64,000 bases of DNA from Isochrysis galbana (GCA_018136815.1 CM030935.1:1236204-1300203), one strand, 5' to 3'; shown: positions 39,909-50,577, counted from the stretch's first letter. The notes: generated from the letters alone by a model not told the origin. Made by a program: numbers and translations.

Positions 39909-40899
39909 CGCGACGCCGCCGCCGCCGCCGCTCCCTCCCCCCCTCGCTCGACCCGCTGCCCTCCCTCTCTCCCCTCTCCCCTCTCCCCTCCCTCCCTTCC
40001 CCCTCGCGCGCGCCCCCGCGCCGGTAGCAGAGCCCCCCCCCTCCCCCTCCCTTCCCCTCTCCTCTCCACTTCCCCCCCCTTCCTCTCCTCTCCATACTCT
40101 ACTCCTCTTCTCTCTCTCCTTTTCCCCTTTTTCTATCTTCTTGTAGCGCTCGCGCGGTCTTTCTCCTCGCAGGTTGGTTCGGTCTCCCGCCCCCTCCCCC
40201 CCCCCCCCCCCCTCCCCTTCCCGCGTCCCCCGCCCGCGCGCCCCGCCACGCGCGCGCTCTCTCAGTTTGTCCCCTCTCTCCGTCTCGTTTTAACCCCTCT
40301 TCCAGGCCTCTGTGTTTCTCCACTCTTCGAGCCCCCCCCCCGCGCACCCACCGGTCGGTCGAGCCCCCCCCCCCGGCGCGCGATCCCCCCCCCCCCCCCC
40401 CCGCGCCTCTCCCCCCGGAAGAGAGAGCGACTGGGGGGGGGCGGCGGGGGGAGAGGGAGAGGGGGGTTCACAACAATGAGGGTGCCCCCGCCATTTTTGT
40501 AATGAAGCTAGAAGGGGGCACCCTCATTACAAAAATGACGGACTGTTGAACTGCAAGAGAGAGAGAGGCCAGAAAAGCTAGCTTCACACCCTTTAGGGAG
40601 TACACTCCCAGTGCTAATCCCTGATTCTGGCCGGTCGGAATCTTATTCATCGGCATCGGCATCGAGCACCTGATTGATCACTGATCCGTCATCGTCGACA
40701 ATCGACAACCGACAATGCAACAGGAGCCAGGATGACTTCGCAGGACCGTTCGGTATCTGCAACCATATGCAACGTGCAACGCCGCCCGAGCCAGACATGG
40801 GAGAAGCGGATAGTAGATAGTACTACTCTAGTAGGTAGCACTAGGCAGTACAAGTAGGTGGGAAAAAAATAGTCGATAGTCGAACGCGAACTCAACTCT
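39909..40899. other. Poly-C and CCCTC low-complexity region with a compact inverted repeat
   Basis: 39930-40440 is almost wholly C/T with C runs over 15 nt; this is the upstream side of the armadillo gene. 40477-40537 holds TGAGGGTGCCCCC and CATTTTTGTAATGA, then the reverse complements GGGGGCACCCTCA and TTACAAAAATG fused. 40700-40899 shows nothing. Confidence 0.55.
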
Positions 40900-41160
40900 A
40901 GGGCGGTCAAACAGCAAACAGGGGCTTTTTAACTGCTAGTAATAAGGGTTGGGCTGCATTTTTTGACCGTGGCGCGATGGCCACTAAAAAACCCCAGGGG
41001 AAGGGGGGAGCCACCTGCCAACACCAACACGAACATCTTCGCCAAGAAATGGTGCGATTCGCCCCCCCTCTCGCCCCCTCCGTCACGCGCGCTCACACTC
41101 ACTCTATCCGTAAAGAGTTTGCGGTCGCGCCCGCGGGTGGATGGGGGGATCGGTTCCTTT
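40900..41160 (+). repeat. Dispersed repeat, inverted relative to 17265-17456
   Basis: GGGCGGTCAAACAGCAAACA, AAGGGTTGGGCTGCATTTTT, GACCGTGGCGCGATGGCCAC and CCAAGAAATGGTGCGATTCG all recur reverse-complemented at 17265-17456, with more sequence between blocks here. TAGTAGTTA-like middle parts differ. No ORF preserved. Confidence 0.75.
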
Positions 41161-41199
41161 ATATCTAAGCTGCATTCGGCATTTGATTCCCGCCCGATG

Positions 41200-41482
41200 C
41201 AGCGCCATGTAGGGGTAGGCCGGAATATGTAAGAAAAAGTGCCCAAATATGTTTTGAAAATATGCCGTTTATATGTTATATGTGAGGCTCTAGCCCAAAA
41301 ATATGTCGAAAATATGTAGATATAGATATGTCGCCGCGGTACGAGCTGTGCGTGCACGCGTGCACGCGCGGCGGCATATGTAAGAAGAAGCGTCCACCGT
41401 CCCCCCCCCCCAACATCAGCAATAGTTAGTTACTTGTAGTGAGCCATATTATTGATTATTGCTAACTGTAACTGCACATTAT
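41200..41482. repeat. AT pocket rich in ATATGT words
   Basis: 41220-41340 has ATATGT about eight times (AATATGTAAGAAAAAG, AAATATGTCGAAAATATGTAG). Related CATATTTGGG words in the opposite sense occur at 41690-41790. Composition is sharply different from the flanking poly-C DNA. Confidence 0.6.
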
Positions 41483-43991
41483 AACGAGCCTCAGCCGGCC
41501 GGAGATCATAAACCCCAGCCGGAGACCATAAACAGCTACATTGTCATTGCCAAAGTTGCATTTGTCAATGCGATTGTTAATTGTCTAGGAACAAGTAATG
41601 GCACACACACTCACGACTCTCATAAACATAGGGGATAGGCTACTACAGCTGCGTGGCTAGGGGTAGGCAGGAATATCAACATATCGTAAAACATATTTGG
41701 GTACGATTTCGCGAAATAAATATGTCGACATATTTGCTACATATTTGGGTGGGCGGGGGCGGGGGGCTCCTACATATTTGGGCGGGGGGGCGGGAGCGGG
41801 GGGGCGGGAGCGGGGGGGGCGAGCGATCGCGCGGGGGGGGGGGGGGGAGTACGAGGCAAAGGGATGCCAGGTGTTGGGCGAGGCGAGGCTGGCCCGCTTG
41901 CCCCCCTCGCCGCTGCCCCATACGGCCGCTCGGGCCCGCCCGCGCGCGCGCGGGGCGCATCCGTTTCTCACATCCCCTCCCTCCCACGCTTAAGGTGCCA
42001 TCAAGCGTCGTCGCTCGGGCCGCATCTCGTTGCCGCTGAACAGCGGGGCACGCACGCCGCCCGAGGGCGTCTGCAACGAGGCCACGACCTGCGACAACGA
42101 GTACAAGGATCGCGAGGAAAGCGAGAACGAGGGAGCGGAGGGCGAAGGCATCGACCCCTCCTACGAGTCGGAGGGCAGCGACATCTCGCTCAGCCTGAAG
42201 GTTGGGCAGCGTGTGGAGCACGAGACCCTCGGCGCGTGCATAATCTCGGCCATGGGCACAGGGACGCTACACGGCGCGGACAAGTTGGAGGTGGAGTACT
42301 ACTCAATCATCGACAAGAAGAAGAAGAAGAAGTGGGTCACGAAGGCCCTGATAGTCGCCCATGTACGTTGCAGGGAGGGGGCAGGATAAGAGGACGGGGT
42401 GCCCTACTCACGACGCTCCCCGCTCTCCCCCTTTGCGTAGATTGATGACAAAGCCCTCTCAGAGGACGATGAGATGATGGATGAGGAGGTGGGAGAGGCA
42501 GACGTGGAAGCAAACGTCGATCAGGCGCCTCCACTCATGGCATCGTTCGAGCGCGATCGCAGAGTGCAAAAGAAGCCCCCACCACCGACAGGGGTGCGGC
42601 GCACTTCCATCCGCAAAACGAAGGAACCGGTGAGGGTTACCGCGTTGGACCGAGTGAACAAAAATCGAGGTGAGTGCCTAGAGGCGACGAACGGCCGCCT
42701 ATTTTGTCGTGCTTGCGCGAATGAGCTTTCCATCACCTACAGCAATTTCATGGTTCACATCAAATCTGGTAAGTACAAGAAGAATGTGGCATCGTATATG
42801 GATGGAGCGCGAGCGCAAGAAGAGCGAGGTGACCGATTTTATCACCGACTACTTCGCCAGCCACCCTGAGGAGATGGGAAGCTGCATGGCTCCGGAGACG
42901 CTGCATTTCAGGTGGTTTGTCGTCGAGGCGTTCTTGCACGGCGGGATACCCTTAACTAAGGTGGATGAATTGCGCAAGGTGTTTGAGCTCGCAGGTCACC
43001 CACTTACAGATAGCTCGCACCTCAAGGAGTTCATCCCAAAGATCTTGCACAGAGAGGTAGCCCAGGTGAAGGAGGCCACCAAGGAGGTTCAGACGGATCC
43101 TCGCCGAGGAGCCGGAGCTGATGGTGCAGCCCCCTGCTATCAGGCGGCGCGGCGGCCGTGTCAGCAACGACGGCAATGATAGCAGTGACAACGAGGAAGA
43201 GGGGAGCGATATTGAGGAGGTGGAGGAATGCAGCGATGAGGCCAGCGAGGCCAGCGAGGCTAGTAAGACAGAGGAGGAAGATTTGCAGACTAACACCGCT
43301 CGCTCGAGCAGGCCCAACGCCGCTCGCGGCGTAGCGGGTTGCGGCGGCGACGGGCACAGCGCCGCGGGTCGCGGCGGCGGTCATAATAGTGGTCGCCGCA
43401 GCGGTCGCCGCAGCGGCGACGGGAGTGGCGGCGGGAGCTGTCGCGGCGGCGGGAGCTGTCGCGGCGGCGGGATCTGTGGCGGCGGTGGGCCTGCTGCTAT
43501 GTGCCATTGTAGCGATGAGGATAGCTCCGACTCCGGTGCGATGATCCGCACTCAGGAAGTGGAAATCGCGCTACGCCGGGGAGAGCAAGCCGAGAATGAT
43601 CGGGCAAAGCGGGCGAGGACGCGTGCGGCTCGGCTGGCTGCGCGTGAGGAGCGACGCGGCAGCCGCGAGCAAGGATCGGAGAAGCGCCGGCGCTCCGCAC
43701 GCTCCTAGTGCCCCAGCGCGTTCACTTTCGTGGTGGTGTGCGGCGGCTCCGGCGCAGCGGGAACGTAGAACGTAGCTAGCTAGCATGGCGGCGGTAGTAA
43801 GTCGGTTGTAGGTGGTTGTGTCGGCCTGGGCTTGCTGTAGTTGATTGAAGTCTTGCAGCTGGTGCTTTCTAGTACCCAGATTAGCGAATGGACGGTGTTT
43901 CCCACTTCTTGACATTGTCGATGCCATTGTGCACTTTGCGCCCGTTCCGAGATCATAAAATGTGGTTTATAATCTCCGGCTGAGGCTCGTT
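41483..43991 (+). mobile_element. DNA-transposon-like element bounded by inverted repeats
   Basis: AACGAGCCTCAGCCGG at 41483 (continuing GGAGATCATAAACC) is matched inverted by GGTTTATAATCTCCGG at 43964 and CTGAGGCTCGTT to 43991. Weaker matching continues for about 30 bp further out on each side. Inside is a gene with a BED-like zinc finger. Target duplication was not recognised. Confidence 0.6.
41995..43708 (+). pseudogene. BED-finger, hAT-like protein gene, frameshifted twice
   Basis: Exon 41995-42362 (acceptor CGCTTAAG, donor CAT|GTACGT) and exon from 42441 (acceptor GCGTAG) join in phase 0 over a 78-nt intron. The protein has VGQRVEHETLGACIISAMG, a Lys-rich stretch, then a zinc-finger-like LFCRACANELSITYSNFMVH. 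Near 42800-42825 the frame must slip by +1 to reach SEVTDFITDYF, ETLHFRWFVVEAFLHGGIPL and SHLKEFIPKIL, a segment typical of the region just after the BED finger in hAT-type transposases. A second +1 slip near 43085-43100 leads to PELMVQPPAIRRRGG and a long acidic, Gly/Arg-rich tail to 43708. The RNase-H-like catalytic core is absent. So this is a decayed or internally deleted transposon gene. The 5' start is not defined. Confidence 0.6.
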
Positions 43992-45620
43992 CTCCATAGT
44001 TCAAACTATAACAATAGTTTTTTGACTGTTACAACATCTTAGTTGGTACGTACTAATGCAGTGTTGAGAACGAGGGACGAGAACGGGAACGAGAACGAGA
44101 ACGAGAGCGACGAACGAAGAACGACAGACGACAGACAGACGGATAGACTCCGACGGCCGACGGGCTGACTACACACTACACGGCACCACACTCACATCAA
44201 CACTCTCCACACTTACGTATCTTTATCACGGAACGCAAAGGGACTTGTTGACAGACCGAACAAGGAAGAGAATGCCGACAAGAGAGCGACGGGGCGACGG
44301 ACGATCCGACAGGGCGACAGTTACGCACAGGAATAAGAAAGGAATCTTTCGAAAACCCTTAGGTGAATTGATGAAGACCGAAGTAAAACAGCGCCACGAT
44401 ATAATCCAACGGCCAACACCTGAGGGGGGATCAGGGTCACAAGGGGGTGGTTCCTTGCACCGGCGATACGCGATACCTGAACACTCGACTTAACCCCAAA
44501 ACGCTAGGAGCACGCAAGGAGGTAAGCCAGGAAGGCAGGCGAGGGGCAAAGCAGGCGACAAGGGAGGCGACAAAGGAGGCGAGGGCGATGAGGGCGAATG
44601 TAGGATGATGCGACGGTGACTAGCCTACAAGGAGGGGACATAAAAACGCAAACGACTTCTAAAACAAAAAGGTCGATCGCGGATGCGACACTCATGGGCA
44701 CCACCGCGATACCCTATTGCCCCGGCAAGCTACCCCATTCAACAAAAGCCTGCGTGACACCTCAGTATCAGTATTGGAACGGAGGTAGTATACAGTTTTT
44801 ATTACTACTTACTACATACGCTACTGCAATACTTGTTTGTACTTAGTAGTATTAGCCTTATTAGGCCCTAGCCGGCACCGGCATTCTAGTACAGTACTTG
44901 CTTGCCGCAATTTGCGAACGGCACGCGCACAATACACATCACATCATCTCTTTCCACACGCACAGCACCGATACCGATACGCATGTCACACGCCGCATCC
45001 CATGCTGCCGGCCTATAGCAAATTTCAACAGCATCAAAAGGAAGGAACTTGTCCTTGAGGTGACGTGTGCCATCCCGCCATCTACACAAATCTTACACCC
45101 AGACTACGCCACAACCGGCACAGCATCCCCAACGCTGAGATGGGTATGGAGACGCGATTTTTTCGTGAGAAGATTGGCGCACGGTACTTGGTACGCCCCG
45201 GCTGACGTGCTAAGGTGTGCGGCACTTATGAACGGCCAACACTTGAGGTTTCATCCTGCCATGATGTCGGCATGAGGCAAGGTCTGGTACTGGGGTATGG
45301 CGCTGAATGCGCTTTGCGGATATCAGGAAGACATCCCATCCAAGACCAGTAAGCACGCGCCCGATCATGCTGGTGCGTTCAGGCGCTCCGCAGGCCGTAG
45401 ATCGAATACCGGATCGCGGCTTGCGTGCTCCGCTGCACGCCTTTTGGCATAGAGGCGCACCCGCAGGCCAAAATGATGCCACTCGCCGTGGGATACACGG
45501 CGGTAGCTGACGGACTCAATCCATTCCCACGGCCCTTCACTACTTGGAGCCTGCAGTTGGATTCTAAGCTTTTCATGTTGAGGTGAAAGGCCCAGACAGG
45601 TTATTCCGTCCTTTTGCCGC
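43992..45620. other. No supported gene; one repeat copy and simple sequence
   Basis: 44065-44165 is rich in GAACGAGAACG words. 44504-44700 is a repeat whose inverted partner is at 50060-50240 (AAGGTCGATCGCGGATGCGA, ACATAAAAACGCAAACGACT). 44800-44900 and 45210-45610 show no gene; the latter is the 3' flank of the membrane protein. Confidence 0.5.
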
Positions 45621-46799
45621 TTAGACCAGGGCCCGGTTGTTGCGACGGCGACGTACAATGAGTGTGCCGACCATTACCCCGGCCACCGCGCCAATCACAG
45701 CCCCAGCGGCACCGAACCCATGAATCATATGCATAACAGAGGGCGGTACCTCAGATGTCAGTTTCAGATGACCGATGCACATCTCAGGGGGCTGTCCGAG
45801 GCAAGCACATTCAAGAATCTCTTGGTAGTATGAGGTGGGGAGGGCATGACGATGCGCAATTTGGGCAGCATATGCTCGGAAGCACTCAGGTTGCTCCTTG
45901 CGCGCTGCACAGCGCTCATCATGTGTAGCGAAGTCAGGGCATGGGGGCAGCGGCGGCGGCGGCGGCGGGCGATTGAGGGGGCAGCAGAAGTCGGTACACA
46001 TGTCGGAGGTAGCGCCCCGATAGAAGGTTGGGTCCGCCACAAATCCTGGGGGACATGTGAAGAAGCATCGGTGGTCTTCATAGCATCCGGTACCCTCATA
46101 TGGCGGTGGTGGGGAAACGTGAGCGTCCGGACAGCAGAAGGTCTTGCAAGAACCAGATCGCAAGCCACCGGACTTGCCTCCCGGGTACTTCTCCGGGTGA
46201 TATCTGCGGGCACGAGTTGGGAGACAGGGGAGGGGGCAGCATGAGTACTAGCAGATGATTGCAGTGACCATAAGAACACACGGCCGTGCATGCACTCCAT
46301 CTGGAGCTGATGGGACCATCACAATAAGCAATAAAGCTCAAACGTTGAGCCGTGCTGCTCATCACCCGGAAGGACAGTCGAAAAAGCAGTGCGAATCCTC
46401 AAAGCAACCTTCATACACGCCCGTGTAGTACTTCATGTGGTCTCCGGGCGTAACTTCATCATACTTCACCACATCGCCGGGTTGAGGCACATACTCCTCT
46501 TTCTCAGCTGGTACATCAGCGATTCCGGTGATGTACGCGGCGGCCGACTTCTCAGGCGCGTACGCGTCCGCAACCACCGCGGCAGAAGCGGCGATGTCAG
46601 CGGACATTGCGACAGAATTGGCTTTGACGGCAGTTGAGAGGGCCTGGGAGAGTTGCTTGTTAGCCTCGGCCGCCTTTGCGTCGGCCGCGTCGGCCTCTGC
46701 GGCTGTGATTGCCGCGGCGTGTTCGGACGACGCCGAGCGCGCCACCGGCCCAGCGCTCGCCAGAGCGGAGAGGAGGGCCAAAGTCAGCGCCGCCAGCAT
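45621..46799 (-). CDS. Cysteine-rich type I membrane protein, 2 exons (338 aa)
   Basis: Exon 1 is 46799-46366, exon 2 is 46203-45621; the intron (CCGG|GTGATG ... CCGCAG|ATAT) is in phase 2 and restores a duplicated motif across the join. Signal peptide MLAALTLALLSALASAG; then an Ala-rich helical region to about residue 85. Two cysteine-rich repeats follow: GCFEDSHCFFDCPSG...SCKTFCCP and GCYEDHRCFFTCPPG...MCTDFCCP, each with six or more cysteines, then a Pro run and a further Cys region (ERCAARKEQPECF, ILECACLG, MCIGHL). A Gly/Ala-rich transmembrane helix (FGAAGAVIGAVAGVMVGTLIV) and a short RRRRNN tail end the protein. Topology is therefore extracellular/luminal N-terminus. No family recognised. 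Confidence 0.75.
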
Positions 46800-47335
46800 C
46801 GCCTTGGGTGATGAGAGACGCAGTTAGCAGGAAGAGAAAAAAGAAGAGGGACTACATGACCGAACAGAATTCCGGGTTCGACACCCGAGAATAAAAGAGA
46901 GAAAGGAAGAGAAAGGAACGAAACAAGGCACTCGCGCGCGACGAGGAGAGAGAAGAGAGTGAAGAAGAACTTGAGGATGAACATTGGGAGAGCGCAGATC
47001 GAGAGAGAAGAGAGAGAATGAGGGACGCCGCATGAGAGGGGTGTAGCACACAATCTGTGTGGAAGGAGTCATCTTGTTCTCTGTTCTCCTTCTTTTGCAG
47101 CTGCCCCTCCTCGAGGAGAAAGAGCGCGTCTACTGTGTTTAGACTTGTCGCGCCCCCCTCCCCCCCCAGGACACTCTCCGTCTCATTGGTTGCTGCCGCC
47201 CATTCTCAATTTCTCTCTTTTACATCTTCTTCCTCCTCTCCCTCTCCCCCTCTCTCCCCCCCTTCTCTCCTTCCCTCTCTCGCTCTCGCCCCCCCCCCCC
47301 CCCTCCTCCTCCTCCCTCCCTCCCTCCCTCCCTCC

Positions 47336-47417
<82 letters not shown>

Positions 47418-47479
47418 CCCCCCCCCCCCCCCGCCCCCCCTCTCTATGCCCTCTCTCCCCCCCCCCCCCCCCATCTATG

Positions 47480-47540
<61 letters not shown>

Positions 47541-47667
47541 CTCTGCTCTCTCTCTCTGTGTCCCACTGACCGCCGTCGTCGTCCCACCAGGCTTCCCCTT
47601 CCCTCGCGTGCGCGCGCAGGAGTACAAAAAAACCCCTCGCGGCTGGGGGAGCGCGGCGCCGCGGTGG
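46800..47667. repeat. Divergent intergenic region with long microsatellites
   Basis: Between the minus-strand membrane protein and plus-strand NAXE. It holds GAGAGA tracts (46890-47020), C runs (47290-47310, 47415-47432, 47460-47472), a (CT)n array of about 38 units at 47338-47414, a (CT)n/(AC)n compound array at 47478-47537. Frames running through it (from an ATG at 47446) are not credible coding sequence. CTCATTGG at 47191 is a CCAAT-like word only. Confidence 0.75.
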
Positions 47668-48474
47668 ATGCTGATCCGGCGGCCGCTCTTCTCTCTGGCC
47701 TCACGTCGCCTCGCGGCCGCCGTCACGGTCTCCCTGTTGCCTCAGGTGCTACTCACCAGCCACGCTGGCATACACATGAGTGCAGCTTCCGGTAAACTGC
47801 TCTCTGCCGCCGAGGCCACAGCCATCGATCAGGAACTCTTCAAATCGTTTAGCGTCGACAGCTTGATGGAGCTCGCTGGCCTCAGCGTCGCTGCTGCTGT
47901 GGCAGATGCCTATCCCATGAGCACACACTCGCGAGTGCTCGTGGTGTGTGGCCCCGGCAACAACGGAGGAGATGGGCTAGTCGCGGCCCGCCACCTCTGG
48001 CATTTTGGGTACAGCGTAACAGTTGTTTTCCCAAAACGGTCGCCAAAGCCGCTCTTTGTGAATCTTGCCAGTCAGATGCAGGCGCTTGGAATCCCGCTGC
48101 TAGATCAGATGCCCACACAGCTGGAAGGCGATTTCGACGTGATGATCGATTCCATCTTTGGCTTCTCCTTCAAGACGGGCGGCCTCCGTGCACCTTTTGA
48201 TAGTATCATCCCACAAATGAAATCCTCACGTCTCCCACTCGTTTCCGTCGATGTCCCATCGGGCTGGGATGTGGACAACGGCCCAATTGATGATGACAAA
48301 GACCTCCAACCCGACGTTCTCGTCTCACTGACTGGGCCAAAACGATGCGCGGCTAAATTTACGGGAAGCCGACATTACCTTGGAGGCAGATTCGTGCCCC
48401 CGTCGATTTTGGAAGAGTTTGGTTTTTCGCAGCCCGCTTTCCGTGGAACTGAGCAAGTTGTCAGACTTTCGTAG
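47668..48474 (+). CDS. NAXE: NAD(P)H-hydrate epimerase (268 aa)
   Basis: ATG at 47668 is chosen because the frame upstream runs into microsatellite; it gives an Arg/Leu/Ser-rich mitochondrial-type presequence (MLIRRPLFSLASRRLAAAV). From about residue 37 the YjeF_N fold is clear: LSAAEATAIDQELF, FSVDSLMELAGLSVA, VVCGPGNNGGDGLVAARHL (nucleotide-binding Gly loop), FDVMIDSIFGF (catalytic Asp region), LVSVDVPSGWDVDNG and DVLVSLTGPKRCA. Length fits the family (human AIBP/NAXE is slightly longer). The enzyme interconverts R- and S-NAD(P)HX so that the NAXD dehydratase can repair damaged cofactor; the dehydratase is not in this window. No introns. Confidence 0.92.
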   Translation: MLIRRPLFSLASRRLAAAVTVSLLPQVLLTSHAGIHMSAASGKLLSAAEATAIDQELFKSFSVDSLMELAGLSVAAAVADAYPMSTHSRVLVVCGPGNNGGDGLVAARHLWHFGYSVTVVFPKRSPKPLFVNLASQMQALGIPLLDQMPTQLEGDFDVMIDSIFGFSFKTGGLRAPFDSIIPQMKSSRLPLVSVDVPSGWDVDNGPIDDDKDLQPDVLVSLTGPKRCAAKFTGSRHYLGGRFVPPSILEEFGFSQPAFRGTEQVVRLS

Positions 48475-49012
48475 GCATGACGGATGCCGATGCACGGTTG
48501 CCGCATTGAAGCGCCCCGAACATAAGGGTGCTGGTCGTGTGGGATTTTCACACTTTGTGCTGAGCTCTTTAGGAGAATTTTTGACCATGGCCCGAACCAC
48601 CTCATCAAACCCAATGACCCGATAGGCACCGTCGCACCGCATGATGATGAGAAGCAAACTTTCCTCACAGAGTTGCGCTAGCCGCTGCTTGTGATGAGAG
48701 CACCTGCTTATAGCCGGTGCTCCGAGGAAGGGGCCATGCTAATCTGAGTGCTTCATGTGGGCGTTGGCCAGCATGGTGGACACCCCACCAAGGAGGTAAT
48801 TCCATACCATACCACGTACTCCAATTTTCTAAGTCATAGAAGGATCGCCCCTCTCCATACCTCGTCCAAAAGGGGGGATTCCTTGGGTGCGACCTATGGC
48901 AGACTCCCCCTCTCCACGGAGCGTTCCCGCGGCGGCCGCGGAGATTTCGAGTCCGCCGCGCTTTACTTGAGCCAATAGCCAAAAACAACCATGGCAAGTG
49001 CAGCCACGGTAG
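48475..49012. other. No supported gene; short exact match to U6 snRNA core
   Basis: On the minus strand 48746-48731 reads AGATTAGCATGGCCCC, identical to the conserved core of U6 snRNA, but sequences on both sides do not continue the match. A 139-codon minus frame (49084-48665) covers it, with no motif. Confidence 0.4.
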
Positions 49013-49135
49013 GGGCTGACAAGAGTTGCCGGCAACTTTTGTAGCAACTTTGGGGTGTTTGAGCGTGCGAGCAACTCGCAGCATCTTTAAGGGTCACGGG
49101 CAACATCGAGCAACTCGAGCAACTTACCGAGCAAC
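49013..49135. repeat. GAGCAACT-rich repeat, inverted partner at 49820-49935
   Basis: GGGGCTGACAAGAGTTGC at 49013 and its reverse complement at 49910-49929 mark the ends. Between lie many GAGCAACT / AGTTGC words (AGCAACTCGAGCAACTTACC, CGAGCAACTTTAC). Confidence 0.75.
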
Positions 49136-49396
49136 TTTACTACTTTTTACCCCTTAGTTATTAGTTAGAACTTAGAGACTTAGAGGGGGGGGGGCGCGGC
49201 GCAAGTGCGGGGGGGGGGGGGAGCGCAAGTGGGTACTTGCTCGGCACTTGCACGACTGCGCGACTGCGTTTATGTGAAAGAACGAGGTCGAGTTGCTAAT
49301 GAAAGAGAGAGCAGATGTCGTTTCACAGCACCCCCCCACACCCCACAGCCCTTCTCTCTCTCCTCGCTCCTCGCTCCTCGCCGACAACCCAGTATC

Positions 49397-49610
49397 ATGT
49401 CCTTCCGTATCGTCGACTACGGCGAGAGCGAGAGCAGCGACATGGATGACGCGCTTCCGTCCATTCTCCATTCTCCTCTCCACCACCGCTGGCAGCGGGC
49501 ACTCGGTGCGGTGGCACGTGGCGGACGAGCACGACAAGGTCCAATGTATGTTTGGTTCTCTGCAGACCACTGGTCTTGCCGATCAAATGCAAGCCGCACT
49601 CATGTTGTAG
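49397..49610 (+). CDS. Hypothetical small gene or gene fragment
   Basis: ATG at 49397 opens MSFRIVDYGESESSDMDDAL after a pyrimidine-rich leader, but the better-looking continuation (GHSVRWHVADEHDKVQCMFG to a TAG at 49610) is in another frame. A frameshift or tiny intron between 49445 and 49480 would be needed. Nothing recognised. Confidence 0.3.
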
Positions 49611-49819
49611 TACAATGATCGTGATGTGTGCTAACTAAGTACTAAGTACTAAGTGCTTGAAGCTTGAAGTACTAACTCACTAACTAACTACTAACTAACT
49701 CAACGCCATACACTAACACAACTACTAGTGACTAGTGCATGAAGTTTGGCACGGGATGGTGCGACACGGACCCCACCCGACCCCACGGCGAACACGTACG
49801 TGCGGCTCGCGCGCTGCGA

Positions 49820-49935
49820 AACTCCGAGCAACTGCGAGCAACTTGCGAGCAACTTTGCCCCCTTTCCAAGCAACTCGGAGCAACTTTTTGGAGCAATTTT
49901 GAGGGTCTGAGCGAGCAACTCTTGTCAGCCCCTAA
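49820..49935. repeat. GAGCAACT-rich repeat, second copy
   Basis: GAGCAACTGCGAGCAACTTG, GAGCAACTTTGCC, GGAGCAACTTTTTGGAGC, GCGAGCAACTCTTGTC; about seven GAGCAACT-type words in 110 bp. Inverted relative to 49013-49135. Confidence 0.75.
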
Positions 49936-50059
49936 GCCACGGGCGCGACGAGCAGGGGTGGACCCATCGCTCTCCCTGTGGCGCGTCGCCCTGCACGACG
50001 TGGCCATGGCCTCTCTTAGGGCCCCCAGATGGCTGGCGGGGGCAGTATAAGTAGAGGCC

Positions 50060-50464
50060 ATGTCGCATGTCGCATCCGCGATCGACCTTTTTGTTTTACA
50101 AGTTGTCTGCGTTTCTATGTCCCCTCCTTGTAGGCTAGTCACTAGTCACCGTCGTAGGATCCTACGTTCGCCCATTCGCCCTCTTTGCCCCCGCCTCCTT
50201 TGTCGCCTCCCTTGTCGCCTGCTTACTCCTCACCTGTCACCTGGCTTACCTCCTTGCGTGCTCTCGTCGTCGGAGAAAAGATCCCGATTCCTCTTTCGCG
50301 ATGGCCTACTCTACTACCGCTCCTCAGAAGCGGAAGAGGCTCCTCTTCGTTTATACATTCCAGAGTCCCTTCGTGACACGTACCTCCGCGCCTACCATGA
50401 CCACCTTGGTCACCCGGGTGCGACAAGGATGCGCCAACCTTTACAGCCACGAAGGCTGCCGTGA
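50060..50464 (+). mobile_element. Ty3/gypsy-type integrase fragment and adjoining repeat
   Basis: 50060-50240 is the inverted partner of the repeat at 44504-44700. From about 50262 the frame reads FLFRDGLLYYR, LRLYIPESLRDTYL and AYHDHLGHPGATRM, the H2C2 zinc-binding start of retroelement integrases: the DGLLYYR opener, HD, and GHPG histidine. The following Trp/Cys motifs are not found and the frame stops at 50464, so this is a truncated relic. No reverse transcriptase was seen nearby. Confidence 0.7.
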
Positions 50465-50577
50465 ATCATCAGTTTGTGCGGAGATTGGATCGTCGTCGCT
50501 CGACTGGCGACCTCTACGGCCTCAGCAGCATCCTCGCAGTTTGTCGCTGCAGCACTCCAGCAACCCCGGCCCCCCCC

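Noticed and set aside
46875..46895. tRNA T-arm look-alike (CCGGGTTCGACACCCGAG)
   Set aside because: Only four pairs in the stem and no A box or acceptor stem at the right distance.
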